Origin: Bimastos eiseni
Taxonomy: Eukaryota > Annelida > Clitellata > Crassiclitellata > Lumbricidae
Length of the DNA stretch: 64,000 nt
Direction: 5' to 3'
Assembly: GCA_959347315.1 (NCBI GenBank)
Contig: OY365811.1
Location: 31,017,865 to 31,081,864, forward strand
A model generated the notes under the pieces. That model worked only from the letters and a program-made list of their open reading frames with translations, was not told the DNA's origin and made no database searches. This document shows, piece by piece, positions 1 to 12,100 of the stretch; positions within the stretch are counted from its first letter, which is position 1; each line of letters begins with the position of its first letter. The translations under genes were made by a program, and so were the position numbers.

Positions 1-550
1 TCTGAATATCATATACATTTAGCCATATACCAGTTTTTAGGATTAATATCAAATACTGCATTATACTGAGGGGCAATAAGTAGTGCCACATACAAAGTAT
101 TCAAACTGTATTATTGACATAAATTTTTTAAATATTCAGAGATTTTATTAGTATTATCATCATTATTATTATTAATTTTTATTAATTTTTTTATTATTTT
201 TAATTATTTTTACTGATTTTTAATATTTTTATTAATTTTTATTACTTTAATTATTTTTATTATTAAATTTTAAAATTTTTATTCTTATAATTATTATTTT
301 TATAATTATTAATCCCAAGTTCAAAAGAATGGAAATTTAGGGTTGGTACAGCCCCCTTGTTCAACGGTATGGGCACTGCTACCATTCTAGGGTTAAAGCA
401 CATATATTTAGCGTAAAAATAATACACCTGTCATTCATATGTCAACCCCATGTCAAAGGTTGAAACGAAACAGTTACTCGCCCCACTACTGTAGGATGGA
501 CAAAGGTCATTAAGATAAGCACAGTACAAAGATTGGCTGTGCTGGAAGAA

Positions 551-757
551 CAATGGATGATTGACAGGCCGTTGACAGGTGATGTATACAATGGCTACTG
601 ATAGGGTGCCAGATGCCAATGCAAAGTGCAGCCTCATGCAGGATAGCAATGGATGATTGACAGGTTGTGTACAGTACAAAGGTCAAGTGTGCACTCATGA
701 CAATGGATGATTGACAGGTGGCTAGTGGTCAGGCTGAGACAATGGATGATGTCACAG
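551..757 (+). repeat. Four copies of an 18-bp motif
   Basis: caatggatgattgacagg occurs at 551-568, 647-664 and 701-718, and in altered form at 740-757. Spacing shrinks from 96 to 54 to 39. Flanks share 'cagtacaaag' and 'ggtca', so these are remnants of a degenerate tandem array. Confidence 0.75.
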
Positions 758-1189
758 GGTGTTACGTAGCAGTCCAGAGGTCAGACTGAGTTTAAAGCAT
801 TACTTACCTCACTACTGCCGTATTAGCAATGTCACATTTTATGGTTGAATTTTCCGACCTTTGTCTCTGAGGTTAGCATATGAGAGTTCGTCTTATAATG
901 GAATTATCGCTGGCTGTCAATAATATCATTGTCTGCTGTCTGTATCCAGTAAACACCTCTGAGGGATTTCTCTTAAGGCGGTGCTGTTCATACGATGATC
1001 ACGATGATAATGATGATCATGATCAAGTTGCCAATACTGTTAGAGCGATGCATATGTCGTGGTGACATGACTACTTGTCTCTGTAACTACTCATTATGTC
1101 CACAGGGAATGAGATACGTGACGTTTTCTGTTGCCTTCCTCACAGACAATTGTATGTGAGCAATTTGTCCAATGTTGCTTCACAGTGGC

Positions 1190-1265
1190 TAGAGGTTGAT
1201 TTGAACCTGTGACCCTCCAATTACAAGGCACAGAACACACCACTGCACCACAACTCCGACAGATG
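1190..1265 (-). repeat. tRNA-derived SINE head
   Basis: Read on the minus strand: a pol III A-box-like tggtgcagtgg, then a B box ggttcaaatc about 40 bp later, in the spacing of a tRNA. The stems do not pair as in a real tRNA, so a SINE promoter is more likely. Confidence 0.55.
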
Positions 1266-1340
1266 TGCAATAGCAATTACAACAGTGGGTGCTAGAGTAA
1301 CATTGTTCTCCAACATATCAGACTTTGACTGCTTCTCCAG

Positions 1341-1385
1341 CACTCCATGGTCTTTGAGTGCAGTCTCACTTTATGTGACCATCAG
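1341..1385 (+). CDS. Possible small upstream exon of the obscurin-like gene
   Basis: A 45-nt open stretch sits between a good acceptor (ttctccag) and a donor (gtaata), in phase 0, which matches the phase-0 start of the next exon at 1447. It would encode a short piece containing FEC, resembling the B-strand cysteine of an Ig fold. The N-terminal half of the Ig domain ended by exon 1447-1607 must lie upstream, and this is the only candidate I see in 1-1446. It lacks the expected core Trp, so it may be chance. Confidence 0.2.
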
Positions 1386-1446
1386 GTAATAGAGTGTTGG
1401 CTGTTGGTGTGATGACATTCCTCGGACATTGTCTGGTCGTTTCTAG

Positions 1447-3187
1447 GAATCAGACAGAATTGCGGTAGAGACAACAGACTCTCTGACAACACTGACGATT
1501 AGAAGCATAGAGCCATCTGATGAAGGAGACTACTCCTGCCATCTGGTGAATGCTGCTGGAGAAACCATCTGTTCTGCAAAACTCGCCTGTCTGCTCAAGC
1601 AAGTCAGGTAATCTGGCGTTTTGTGAATAGTTTACAACTCGTACTTGATCCATTTGCGTCTCATCGAATACACTATTAATTATTGCTGTGATATATTCTG
1701 TTTCAGTAAGAGCAATTCTGCCACTGGCTAAGTTTGATGCGGTTGCGTTTGTTGCCGCCTTCCCCTATTTCGCCTACTCCACATGCTTTTTTATGACCTT
1801 GGACCGAGAGCTCACCTTTGCACCCCACATTAACCTCCCTAACCACAACTGCACTGTCCCCTGCTCACTCACTGCTTCTGCCACCTTTACCCTTATCCAA
1901 TGCTTTCATCTCAACTAGACTTGACTACTGTTGCTTGTGTTATGTTCGCTGGCCTCCCAGCTAGTTGACTGGGGTGCTTGGTTGCATCTTGTGTTCTCCT
2001 GCCAGCCTTATTGGCCATTTATCCATGCCTCTAGGGTCTAGATCGGTTTTCATTTTGCAACATTCTCCACTGACTCCTCTTTGTGCAGCAGATTGCATCA
2101 GAATAGCTGCTCTAGTCTGGCACTGCATACTAGGTCTCGTTCCTGCCTACCTTCGCAAGCCCCATTGCCCTGTCCTTACTGATAGGGACTCTGCATCCCT
2201 CCACCACTCATCTCAACAAGGTCTACTCCTTTTGCCTGCACTAGGCAGAACTGAACTTTTCAATGGCAGGCCGGCCTCTTGACCTCGAATAGCCTACCTG
2301 TTGACCTTTACCTCTTTCCCAGAACCTTCTCTCTTATGCTCTTTGCTCACCTTCATGCTCTTCCTTTAGCTGTGCTGGGTCTGGGAGCTCATCTGAGTAG
2401 TTTTCCTGAAGGATATATATATCTGTACATAGATGGATAGATGTGTTCATTGTGTTTTCTTAGTGAGTCGGATAGCAGCAGAATTGAGAGCCGTCCAGTC
2501 TTTTTGAAAGCTATAGAGAACCAAGAAGTCATTGCTGGTGGTCTGGCTAAGTTCTGCTGTGAGGCAACTGGTCATCCATTTTCCAACATCAAGTGGTAAG
2601 AATCTTGAGATCAGCAACTAAATTTAATGTGCTTTATTTGTGCAGTGATCGTCATGGTGGTGGTGGTTTTGGTTGTAGTGGTTGTTTTTTGTGCTTGGTT
2701 CTCATCCTAGGAGTGGTAGTTGTGGTGGTCATGATGGTGGTGATGACGATGGTAGCAATGACAGAAGGCCCAGTCTCTGTGGGCACAGATTGTGTCCACA
2801 GAACTTTGATATTAAAGTGGAATCTTCCTAAAAATCGATCATCTTTGACATTTATTTGCCTCCATTGTTTAAAAAACCCTATAACAGACAGATCACTGAT
2901 GTTTGATAGCAATAATGAAGCTGAGTCTTAATTATGTAAAATTATGTAAAACTTTGTAAAATGTAGTGGCATTTGTGCATTTAAATAGATTTCTTACAAT
3001 AATTGCTCTTTCAGGTTTAAAGATGGAGAAGAGCTGACGCCGGCCTATTGCATTCAGATGGGTGCAAAGGATGGATCTGTTTGGATGAGCATAACTGATG
3101 TTATAGGAACTGATGCTGGCTGTTATCAGTGCACTTTGTCCAATGGGGATGGAAAGACATCTTCCACAGCTTTGCTCAATGTTGAGT
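1447..3187 (+). CDS. Exons for one partial and one complete Ig domain
   Basis: Exon 1447-1607 encodes the C-terminal half of an I-set Ig domain: the pattern SDEGDYSCHLVNAAGE carries the F-strand D-x-G-x-Y-x-C signature. Exons 2464-2595 and 3015-3187 form a complete Ig: first half RPVFLKAIEN... with KFCCEATGHP, then a junction inside the core Trp codon (NIKW/FKDGEEL), then TDAGCYQCTLSNGDG. Splitting an Ig domain at its core Trp is common in titin-like genes. These modules are residues 1-155 of the 1,809 visible. Their role in this family is elastic or ligand-binding spacing; no specific partner can be named. Confidence 0.82.
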
Positions 3188-6100
3188 GTGAGACATTTAC
3201 TTGACATTCAACACAGACATACAGGCACACAGATTAGGGCATTTTAATTAACAATAATCACAGAGACAAACCTTCAGGTTCAGTATTTGCTTTAAATTAT
3301 AAATGTCGAACTGATGTTTTGAAGAGACAGGTATGGACAGAACACTGAAGCATTGAAATATCTAGATCAAAGCAGAGAAAGATTGCTCTTTGCATTTGAA
3401 TAATTTTTGAAGGGGCTACATAAATGACCAGACTTATATTTATTAGGGGCGTTTTGAAAACGTGCAACTGCTGAGAATTGAGCTTTGATGTTTTTGCACC
3501 AAGATATCAGTGCTCATTGTTTATCATCAAAGCATTCTGTCATGTTTCATATGCAGTAATACAGAACAATAATTGGGCTTTGATACATGATTTAAGTGAT
3601 CATAGAAGTAATTTACTTTTGGCATTTATGATGGCAAATTGGAGGGTTTTGTTTCCTTGGCTATTTCTTCCAGTTCTGGACTTAGACCTGGACGAAGTTG
3701 CTGAAAAGAAGGTGAAGGAGTCAAAGCTGCTGAGTGTGGTACCAGTGATGTCTTTTGACAAACCCATCCTCAAAGAAATTGACTTGAATACCTTGGAGAT
3801 ATCTTGGCTGCCAGCCACGCTGCCTCCCACAGCCCGTCAAACTCCCATCAGGTATCAGATAAATTTGCCAAAGATTATTGCATTTTATTCTTTTTTATGC
3901 ATACATGTGTAGGCCTATGCTTGCATGCATGTATGTGTGTTTATGTTTGCCCATATCTATGTTTGTTTGTATATATATGTGCTCAAGAAACATTTTCAAT
4001 GTTTGTAAATTGGGTTTAATATATGATAGATTTTTAAACACCATTGAGAGGTTTTACATATAGCATAGAAATTTATATTGTATCTATTATAATATATTCT
4101 GAGTGTACCTGTCTATGTATGTGCTTGCATGTATATGAATTGTATAATTGTATGTATGTACAAATATGCACACACATATGCAAAAATACTTTATCTATGT
4201 ACATATGTATGTATGCAGAGATAAGACAATATGTATGCATGTGGTTAGATGTTCATGAAGCACCTTTTAGAAACTTTACGAACGGTCATCCCTGTCAAGC
4301 TTCCGCAGAAACGCAGAACCCAAATGATGAATTTTCTCACTGATAGTAGAAGCCATGTGAATAATGACGGGCAATATGGGCGCCATGGCTTGCAACACAA
4401 GCCCCAACGCCAGGCAGTCTCTCGCAGGTGGTAGAAGATGCTGGATATCCATCGGAATGCTTTTTATTTTGTTCTCATTGGTATTGTAGTTATGTGTTAG
4501 AAAGGAAGGACTTGGGAGATGTGACGAGCAACTGGGTTCCAATCCAGAGCGATCTTGCGGAAACCATGTTCCGCCTGACAGAACATTCTCCCACGAAGGA
4601 CTATCTCTACAGAGTTCATGCAGAAAACCAGTTTGGATCGTCCGATCCTACATTGTCTGTTACGTACTATGGAAAATCTGGTAAATGTGTTTGTTAATTT
4701 ATCTTATTGTATGAAGCACACCTTAGAAGAAGTGTATGTGTATGCATAAAGTGTGTTTATCAAAGAACTTCCGAATTTTTGCAATGAATTTCAGAACTAG
4801 AATTTATTTTAGCAATGGCACAATGGAAATATGGAGAAGGTAGTTTGAAGACATGTGACCTCTCTCCTCTGCTGTGCATAACCTTGGGTAGTTTGGTGGT
4901 TTAACAAATCCATAAATGTACTAGAATTATGAGGTATATATATTATATATATATATATATAAATTGATTTGATATTTTATGAATTTATCGATGAATTTGT
5001 TCATTTGTATTCACATTCAATCACTCGTGCACTCATGCATTGGTTAGCGTTTAATTGTTAAATAACTCTACCAGTCACCCACTTAGTGTATGAATCAAAA
5101 GATAGATTGATTGAAATGTCAGTCATTAGTTATTTTATGATTTACTGATTGAGGAAATTAGTCAGTTATTTAAGGGTATTGTATTGTATTAAACATAATT
5201 AAAGCATTTGTAAAGTTTCTCTAGTTAGGTGAACAGCTCAAAAGCACAACGCACTACTGTTCAATGTCATAAGCAGTTTTAAGCTAACGTTTATTGGTGC
5301 AGAGCAATCAATTGCATGTATCTGTTTAGCTTCTGAGGTCAAAGCCGGAAAGCCAGTCTATCGGGAATGTTTGCCCCCGAAGACACCAAAAGACAAGCCT
5401 ACGATCACAGAACTAAAGGATGATGCTCTCAAGTATGTCGTGATTGTCTTCATCATTCTTAAGTTTGTGAAGAAGTAGACGAAGACAGTGATGTGGTTGT
5501 CTTGATGTTTATGGAGGTGATCCTGGTGGCACATGTTTGCTTTTGTATTCATTCATTCATTCAGTCATTCGTTCAGAGAATTTGTAAAGTGCCCCTTAGG
5601 ATGTGTACTCAGAGGTGCTACCGACCTAACTCTGGCGGAAAAGGTCAGACTTAGGCTGTGCAGTAGTTCAGTAATATTGCTGGTCATGAGATGTAGTATT
5701 TGCTGTACATATGTGTGCCTGTATGCATAATTTTATGTAAATGTATTTATGCATACATGTGCCATATGCCTGGGTATGTATGTGCATTCATGCATGTATC
5801 TGGCTACTTACATTAGCATATATTCCCAGAACCTGTAAGATGCTATGATGTGCATGGTTTTTATGGTGAAACTTTAAAGACGTCTTGTTTAGACAATAAT
5901 TATTGCTAAGGGGCTTTGGTGTGTTCTTTATTGTGTCATGAAGATGGTTTGATCCAATACAGATACATGGACTGTGTGCTTTTGTGATTTGATTACTGTA
6001 AATCTTTGGCCAGGATTTCATGGCAGGCGAGTGAACTGCCGACAGGCGCAGCAGTTACTGGGATCTGGTACATTGTGGAGCGTCGTTGTCCGCCCAGCAA

Positions 6101-9100
6101 GAACTGGATCGACATTGCCTCTGAGATCAGTGACACTGAATATGAGATGCGTGACTATCGGCCAGAGAAGGACTACATGTTCCGGATACGGGCTGGAAAC
6201 GAATATGGGATGAGCGATCCCACAATGAGTGCCACGCTCTTTACCAAGCCTCCAGGTAATCGGAAACTTAAGAATTTAGTTTGTGGCTTTTTATTCCTCT
6301 GTTGCAAACCAGTTTTTGTTTTTTAAAATCTTTTTTGTACATTTGTTATTGATTTGTTTTCATTCAATTATTCTGCTTGTGAATGTACCGATTGATCAGC
6401 CATGCTCGTAATCGGGTCGAAAATAGGCGCAATAGGTATAATTGGTATCGGCAAAAATGATCTATACCAATATTATCAATTATTTATGAGCATTCGTGGC
6501 TCACCACTCTCTAGATTGTTTAATAATGCCATGTACTGAATCCCCGTTGCCGTCTACTGACATCCCACTCAACCCTGCTCAAATGCTGAAATTAATAAAT
6601 ATAACACCACCACCCCACCATTTTTATTAGCAGAAGCGCAAACAGTAAAGTACGTCTTTGCATTGCACTTGTAGGTTTATGTTTTGAAACCAAAATTTTT
6701 TACTAAACAAATAACATCATCAGTCTCATGATCGGTATCAGCTATTTTTATAATCAGCTGTATGTGTTAGCTGATGCTGGTGTGGCTAGTTGGTGAATAA
6801 ACAATGAATAAGCTTGTTCCTGCACTTAGCCTTCAAATAGTGCTTTGGAAATTTGGAGATTACGATTTGGTTATGATGATTCATCCTGTGTGTTTATCCG
6901 TTTTTCGGTTTTGGGGGCAGCATTAAGATATTATTGTTTAATTGAATTTGTTTGTGTTAGATTTACATTTTACGATTGTCAGTGTGGGTTTACAAGCAAT
7001 AGTTTGTTGTCTTGAAAATTCTGTGGCATTTTCTACATCTGCATCAATTCATACATGTCGATCTGAATACGTTGCGACAAAGAATTTTGATTATTTTGTA
7101 TTAAAAATGGTTTTTAGCACCTACAATAGATTATATTATTTACATTTTTTACGATTTTTTACATTTTCCCAAAGAATCATCAAAGTCAGTGAGAAAGAAA
7201 GACAGTGACGAATACAAATCGAAAGTGAAACCACGCACCATCTGGGATAAACCCGACATTGTGGACATGCTCGGCACAGCCTTGACCTTGAGATGGAAAC
7301 CGTCGTCGATTCCGCCATATGCTGTTCAAACAAGAATCTGGTACATTGTTGAGCAGCGTATCCCTCCTGACACGGACTGGACCAAGATCGCGACTGACTT
7401 ATGTGATACTGAAATGCGGATCAAATACTGCACCGCAAACGATTACTACTTCCGAGTTCGAGCCGCTAACGAGTTCGGAATTGCAGAGCCATCAATGCCT
7501 GTGATGTTGCGCAAGAAGGAAGGTATGTTCTGGGAATAAAATAACATTATTCAATTATTACATTTCATTACTTTATGCTTTGTGGCATCATGTGATATTG
7601 TAGGCACATGAAGCTATTACTTTACAATATTCCAAATTCTAAAAGGGTTGATTTGTTTTAGTAGTTTTGTGTTTAACGAGGCTTTGTCGTTGCAAAGATG
7701 ACTTCAGACGACAGTTATTTAGATTTAAAATTCTTCTTTGCTATCTTTAAATTCATAAAATGAGGAAAAGATGAGGAAGGAGGCTGCGAAGCAGAAGGAA
7801 GGATGTGTTGAAGAGAAAAGGATGAGAGGGAGGGAGGGGAAGGATAGAGGGAGGGATGAGAGATGTAATGTAGGGTGAAACAGTAGGAAAGGGTAGCTAA
7901 TTGATAGCAACAGAGGATTTACTCAGAGTGGATATTTGGCCAAACTGGGATCAACAATTCTGTAAATGGCTGCGTTTTGACAGCCATGATGCTACTGTCA
8001 TAGTAAACGGAATACAATACAATACAAAAGATGTTTGTGATGGTAGGGCTAATAACAGGCAGATGCGCATTTCCATTTGTGAAGGTTTTTATCTTATGCT
8101 ATACAGATGAGCCTATGCATTGATATTTGCTACATTACAGAACTGTGTATATGTTTCAAATGGTCTGATTTCCTAAACAGAATGGGTGGTTAAATAAAGC
8201 TTTTTGGTGGTCTGTTGTTTTAGTCTTTTGGTTTTTTATGCATGCCATGTCTGTTTCCTTTTCCAGATGTTTTAGAGTCAGAGGAAGAGATCCTGGCAAA
8301 GAAGAAGAGAGAGAAGGCAGAAAAAGACTTCCTCACTTCCAGAAGGGTTCCTGATCATCTGAGTAAGTTCTCATTTCAGCCAGGAGTGGCATGAAACCCA
8401 TGAATAACCTTACTATAGGAATTCTGATATTGAACATGATTGAGGACATGGATTCAATATTTAGCTCAAGACAAAAGCAGTTGGTAATGAGTTGGCTGTG
8501 TAATTGTGTATCATCTTTAGTAACATTTGCTGGTTGTCTGTTTAAAGCTATTTATGAATATGTATATTTTGTATATACAATATATACATATGCCTCGGAC
8601 GAGGGTCAAACCCCCTCACACAGCACACATTGAGTGTTACGGGCCGACCGCTCTAACCGATCAGCCACCGTGAAACACGTTATTGACAGCTATGCAAAGC
8701 TAGCAGAGAAAAGAGATTAAGAGTAAGGGTGGCAGATTGCTTAAAGTCACTATTAAAAATAAGAAGTAGCGAAGTGTTTAGGTCACCATAGAAATATGAA
8801 CTCGATTCTATATATGCTAATGATATCTGATTCACTTGTCAGAAAGATAGGAGAGTTCAGGCCTCCAAAAGCATCATGACTGCTTCAAGATTTTAAGAAG
8901 ATAAGCATAGTGGGAGCATATAAGATGGCCAGTTGTTTTTCGATCAAATGATTACTAGAAGTATTTATTTTGTTGGGTAACTTTCCCTTTTGTTTGTCAA
9001 GGAATTATTCCCGAGTTTCTTGGAACACCAGAGGATACGCAGTATGGTGTTGAAGGTCACACTTCAGAACTAGTTCTGAGACTTCGTGGTTATCCAGAGC

Positions 9101-12100
9101 CAAAAGTCACATGGAATTTTCACAACTCATGGTATCACAGGACTTTGAAGACATAATTTTCAAGAATTTATTAGTAATGAAAAATACTTTGTGGAAGAGG
9201 TTGAAACTTATCTTATAATTTCAACCTCTTCCAGCAAGTGTTCCATTGGAATGCACAGCTGAATTTAGAGCATATAGTTATAGAGCTGTTAGAAAGTTGT
9301 CCCAGTCCCATGTCCTAGTATGTCCTATGTCCCAGTACTTTGGATAGATGCCACTATGTTGAAATTGAAATTTTTGAAAGTCCTTTTACAAGTTAACACA
9401 AATTAAATGTTAACCTATTTATAGGCAAAATCTGTGTTAACTTGTAAAAGGACTTTAATGAACCATCCTCAAATCCTCAAATATTGTGGTTGCAGATGTA
9501 TAATTGTATATAATATTAGTAGTGGTTTAATATATAGTTTAATTTGCTTGGCCTGGTTATTTAAGATGGAGTGCACGCTAAGCAAGTATAACATTTAACA
9601 TACATATCAATTTTGCAGGTGGAAATTAATGCAAATTTGTATGCACATATAAATAAATTTCTGTTCTGTATAAACGTACTTCTATTTCTGATGGTTAACT
9701 CAGCTGAGCATAGCCCTTGCTTGACTCCAGGCTCTTTGACTCTGCACATTCTACTTCTTTTGATTGTCTGAAGGCCGATATTTAGGTTTCTCAGTTCCTT
9801 CAAGATTACCATAGCCCTTGTGGTCTTAAAATTGGCCACTTGTTCTTGTCTAATGGTTCAGCATTTGTTGGTGCAGTCCAAGAACTCTTAAGTGGTCCTC
9901 ATCTATAGATGATATACAAATGTTGTGCCATATGCAATTTCATACATACATAGATTAAATACATATGTAGATGCATGCATAAATAAATATACGTATAGTG
10001 TATATGCATGCTTATACTTATCAAAAATTTACTTAATTAATTAATTCAATTATTAGGATTGAAATGGGTGACAAATACACCAGCAGTCTGTCAGGATCTG
10101 GTGAGCTGGTCCTTCAGATCCACGACTTCTCTTGGTCTGAAGTTGGCGAATATAAGGTCATCATAGAAAACGAATTTGGTGCGGCTACACGAACCATTAA
10201 GATTGACATGGCTGGTAAGAAGTAGAATATCATCTAGTCTAAAAACTGTAAAAATATAATGGCAAAACTGTATAAGGGGTTGAAATGAAAAACCATGATT
10301 TACATCATTTGTAAAGGGATTAAAATCATGGCATATTTATAGTTGTTTTCTTGTTCTTTGGAGCCTGTTTCATTTAAAGGTTGTTTTCCATGCAGATATT
10401 ATACATTGGTAAATTCTTTGATTTAGAGCAATAAAGTAATGTATGACTGAATATCATTATTTTGTAGATCCTCCAACGTTCTTGGAGCCTATGAAGAATC
10501 AGATCTTCAATCTGCACCAGACAGGTCGTCTGGAATGTCGTGTCCATGGAATTCCCTATCCCACAATTCAGTTCAAGAAGGACTGGCGTCCGGTGGCCGG
10601 GTCGCACCGGATCAAAACATCCCGGGAGGATTTTGATCATTGGTCTCTCAACATGCAGAATGCTATACGTACGGACGAAGGAGTTTACGAATGTATTGCC
10701 GAAAACATCGCTGGAAAGGTGTACTGCACAGCAAATGTAAAAATCGCAGGTGACGTCAGCAATTGATTGAAATCTATTTCGTTTTACCAACCCTTTCTTA
10801 TTCTGAACATCTGCATGTTAGTTCAAGAATATGTTCGTTCTTGGAATAATAATCCTTAGCCTCCTATTTGCTGCAGAGCATGAGAGTAATTGCTAAAACT
10901 GATCTGAGTTTTAAAACTGTACCAAAACATGGGGTTTATTCTTAGGGACCTTGTTATGTTTCTATATCTCGGCCAGTACAAGTGCTTTGACAATGTTGAA
11001 CCAGTGTTGTCTCAACAATGTTCCAACATTTGTGTGCTGGATGGACAATGCATGTTTTCAAGGCAGTTGTATAGCTTATCAGTTTCCTTGATCTGTTGAG
11101 AGGAACATTATCTTGAAGGTAGTTAGCGATGCTCATATTATGGATTTTGTAGGTTAGGCAGGCCAGTTTTAATCTTCTGATGAATCCACAATGTAGTTTT
11201 GGACTGCCTTTGCATATCTTTTCATTTTTTGATTTTCTTCCATTTTGTGTGTGGGGTGGAATTCAACCAAAAAGCTATCAGAAACCAACAAACAAACAAG
11301 TGCTTTTTATTGTCCTCAAAGAAGGTAAACCAAGAATCATTTTAATGTCAACAATTTAGCGAGTCTAATAATGGGAATAAATTTATGATGATTGTTATTA
11401 TGAAGTCTCACAACTGATATCGTTTTCCCACAGAAAAATCTGGATTGCGAAGAGACATTAAATTTAATGCTGTTGCAACTGAAGAATATTTCCACGTCAT
11501 TGATGAACTTGGAAGGTAGACTAAGAATTTATTAATTACTGTTAAAGAAACCAGAGCAATATCTCTGGACATTTATTATAATATGATATAATTTAATATA
11601 GCAAGAGTTTAAAGTGATTCAGACATTTTGTCTGTTGGAACCACTGTTGTACGTGTTTATTAATTAATAGTAATAGGCATCAACAAATAAATTAAATCTG
11701 TGACAGAAAGAATAGTTTCTGAAGAATAGCATTTATGTTTTCAAAATGAAAAGAATATATTTTTTCCAATTTTTATATTCTCTTTAAAAGTGAAGCTTTA
11801 TGTTGTCTCATTAATTAATATTCTAAATTTAATTTTATATGACTTGTTTAACAGAGGCTCAATAGTTTTGGAAAAGGAAAATCTATTCTAGTTCACTGTA
11901 TGCATTAGCATTTCTGTTACCTCAATATTAATATTCTTATGAGACGACTTGTTGTGTAGAGGTTCGTATGGAGTCGTACGTAGAGTGATTGATAAAAACT
12001 CTGGGAGCCAGTATGCCGCTAAGTTTCTACGATACAATGACCCATTGGTACGAGAAGAGCTGGCACAAGAACTGGAAATGATGTCACTTCTAGACCACAA

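Larger units (their letters stand above)
1..1446. other. Left-edge intronic sequence
   Basis: No confident exon. It holds an AT-rich tta/att low-complexity stretch (121-330), the 18-bp repeats (551-757), a tRNA-like SINE (1190-1265) and the small candidate exon 1341-1385. Confidence 0.5.

Noticed and set aside
551..757. CRISPR-like array
   Set aside because: Unequal spacing, a degenerate fourth copy, clear animal context and no cas genes; ordinary tandem-repeat remnant.
6390..6800. Possible family-A hAT relic (gtaccgattgatcagcc near the left, gatcggtatcagct near the right)
   Set aside because: Ends do not match well and no flanking duplication could be found.
8592..8672. A tRNA gene
   Set aside because: A and B boxes are present but acceptor and anticodon stems do not pair properly; called a SINE head.
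10374..10790. 138-codon minus-strand frame
   Set aside because: Mirror of the Ig exon 10468-10749, whose phase, splice sites and Ig motifs are all on the plus strand.
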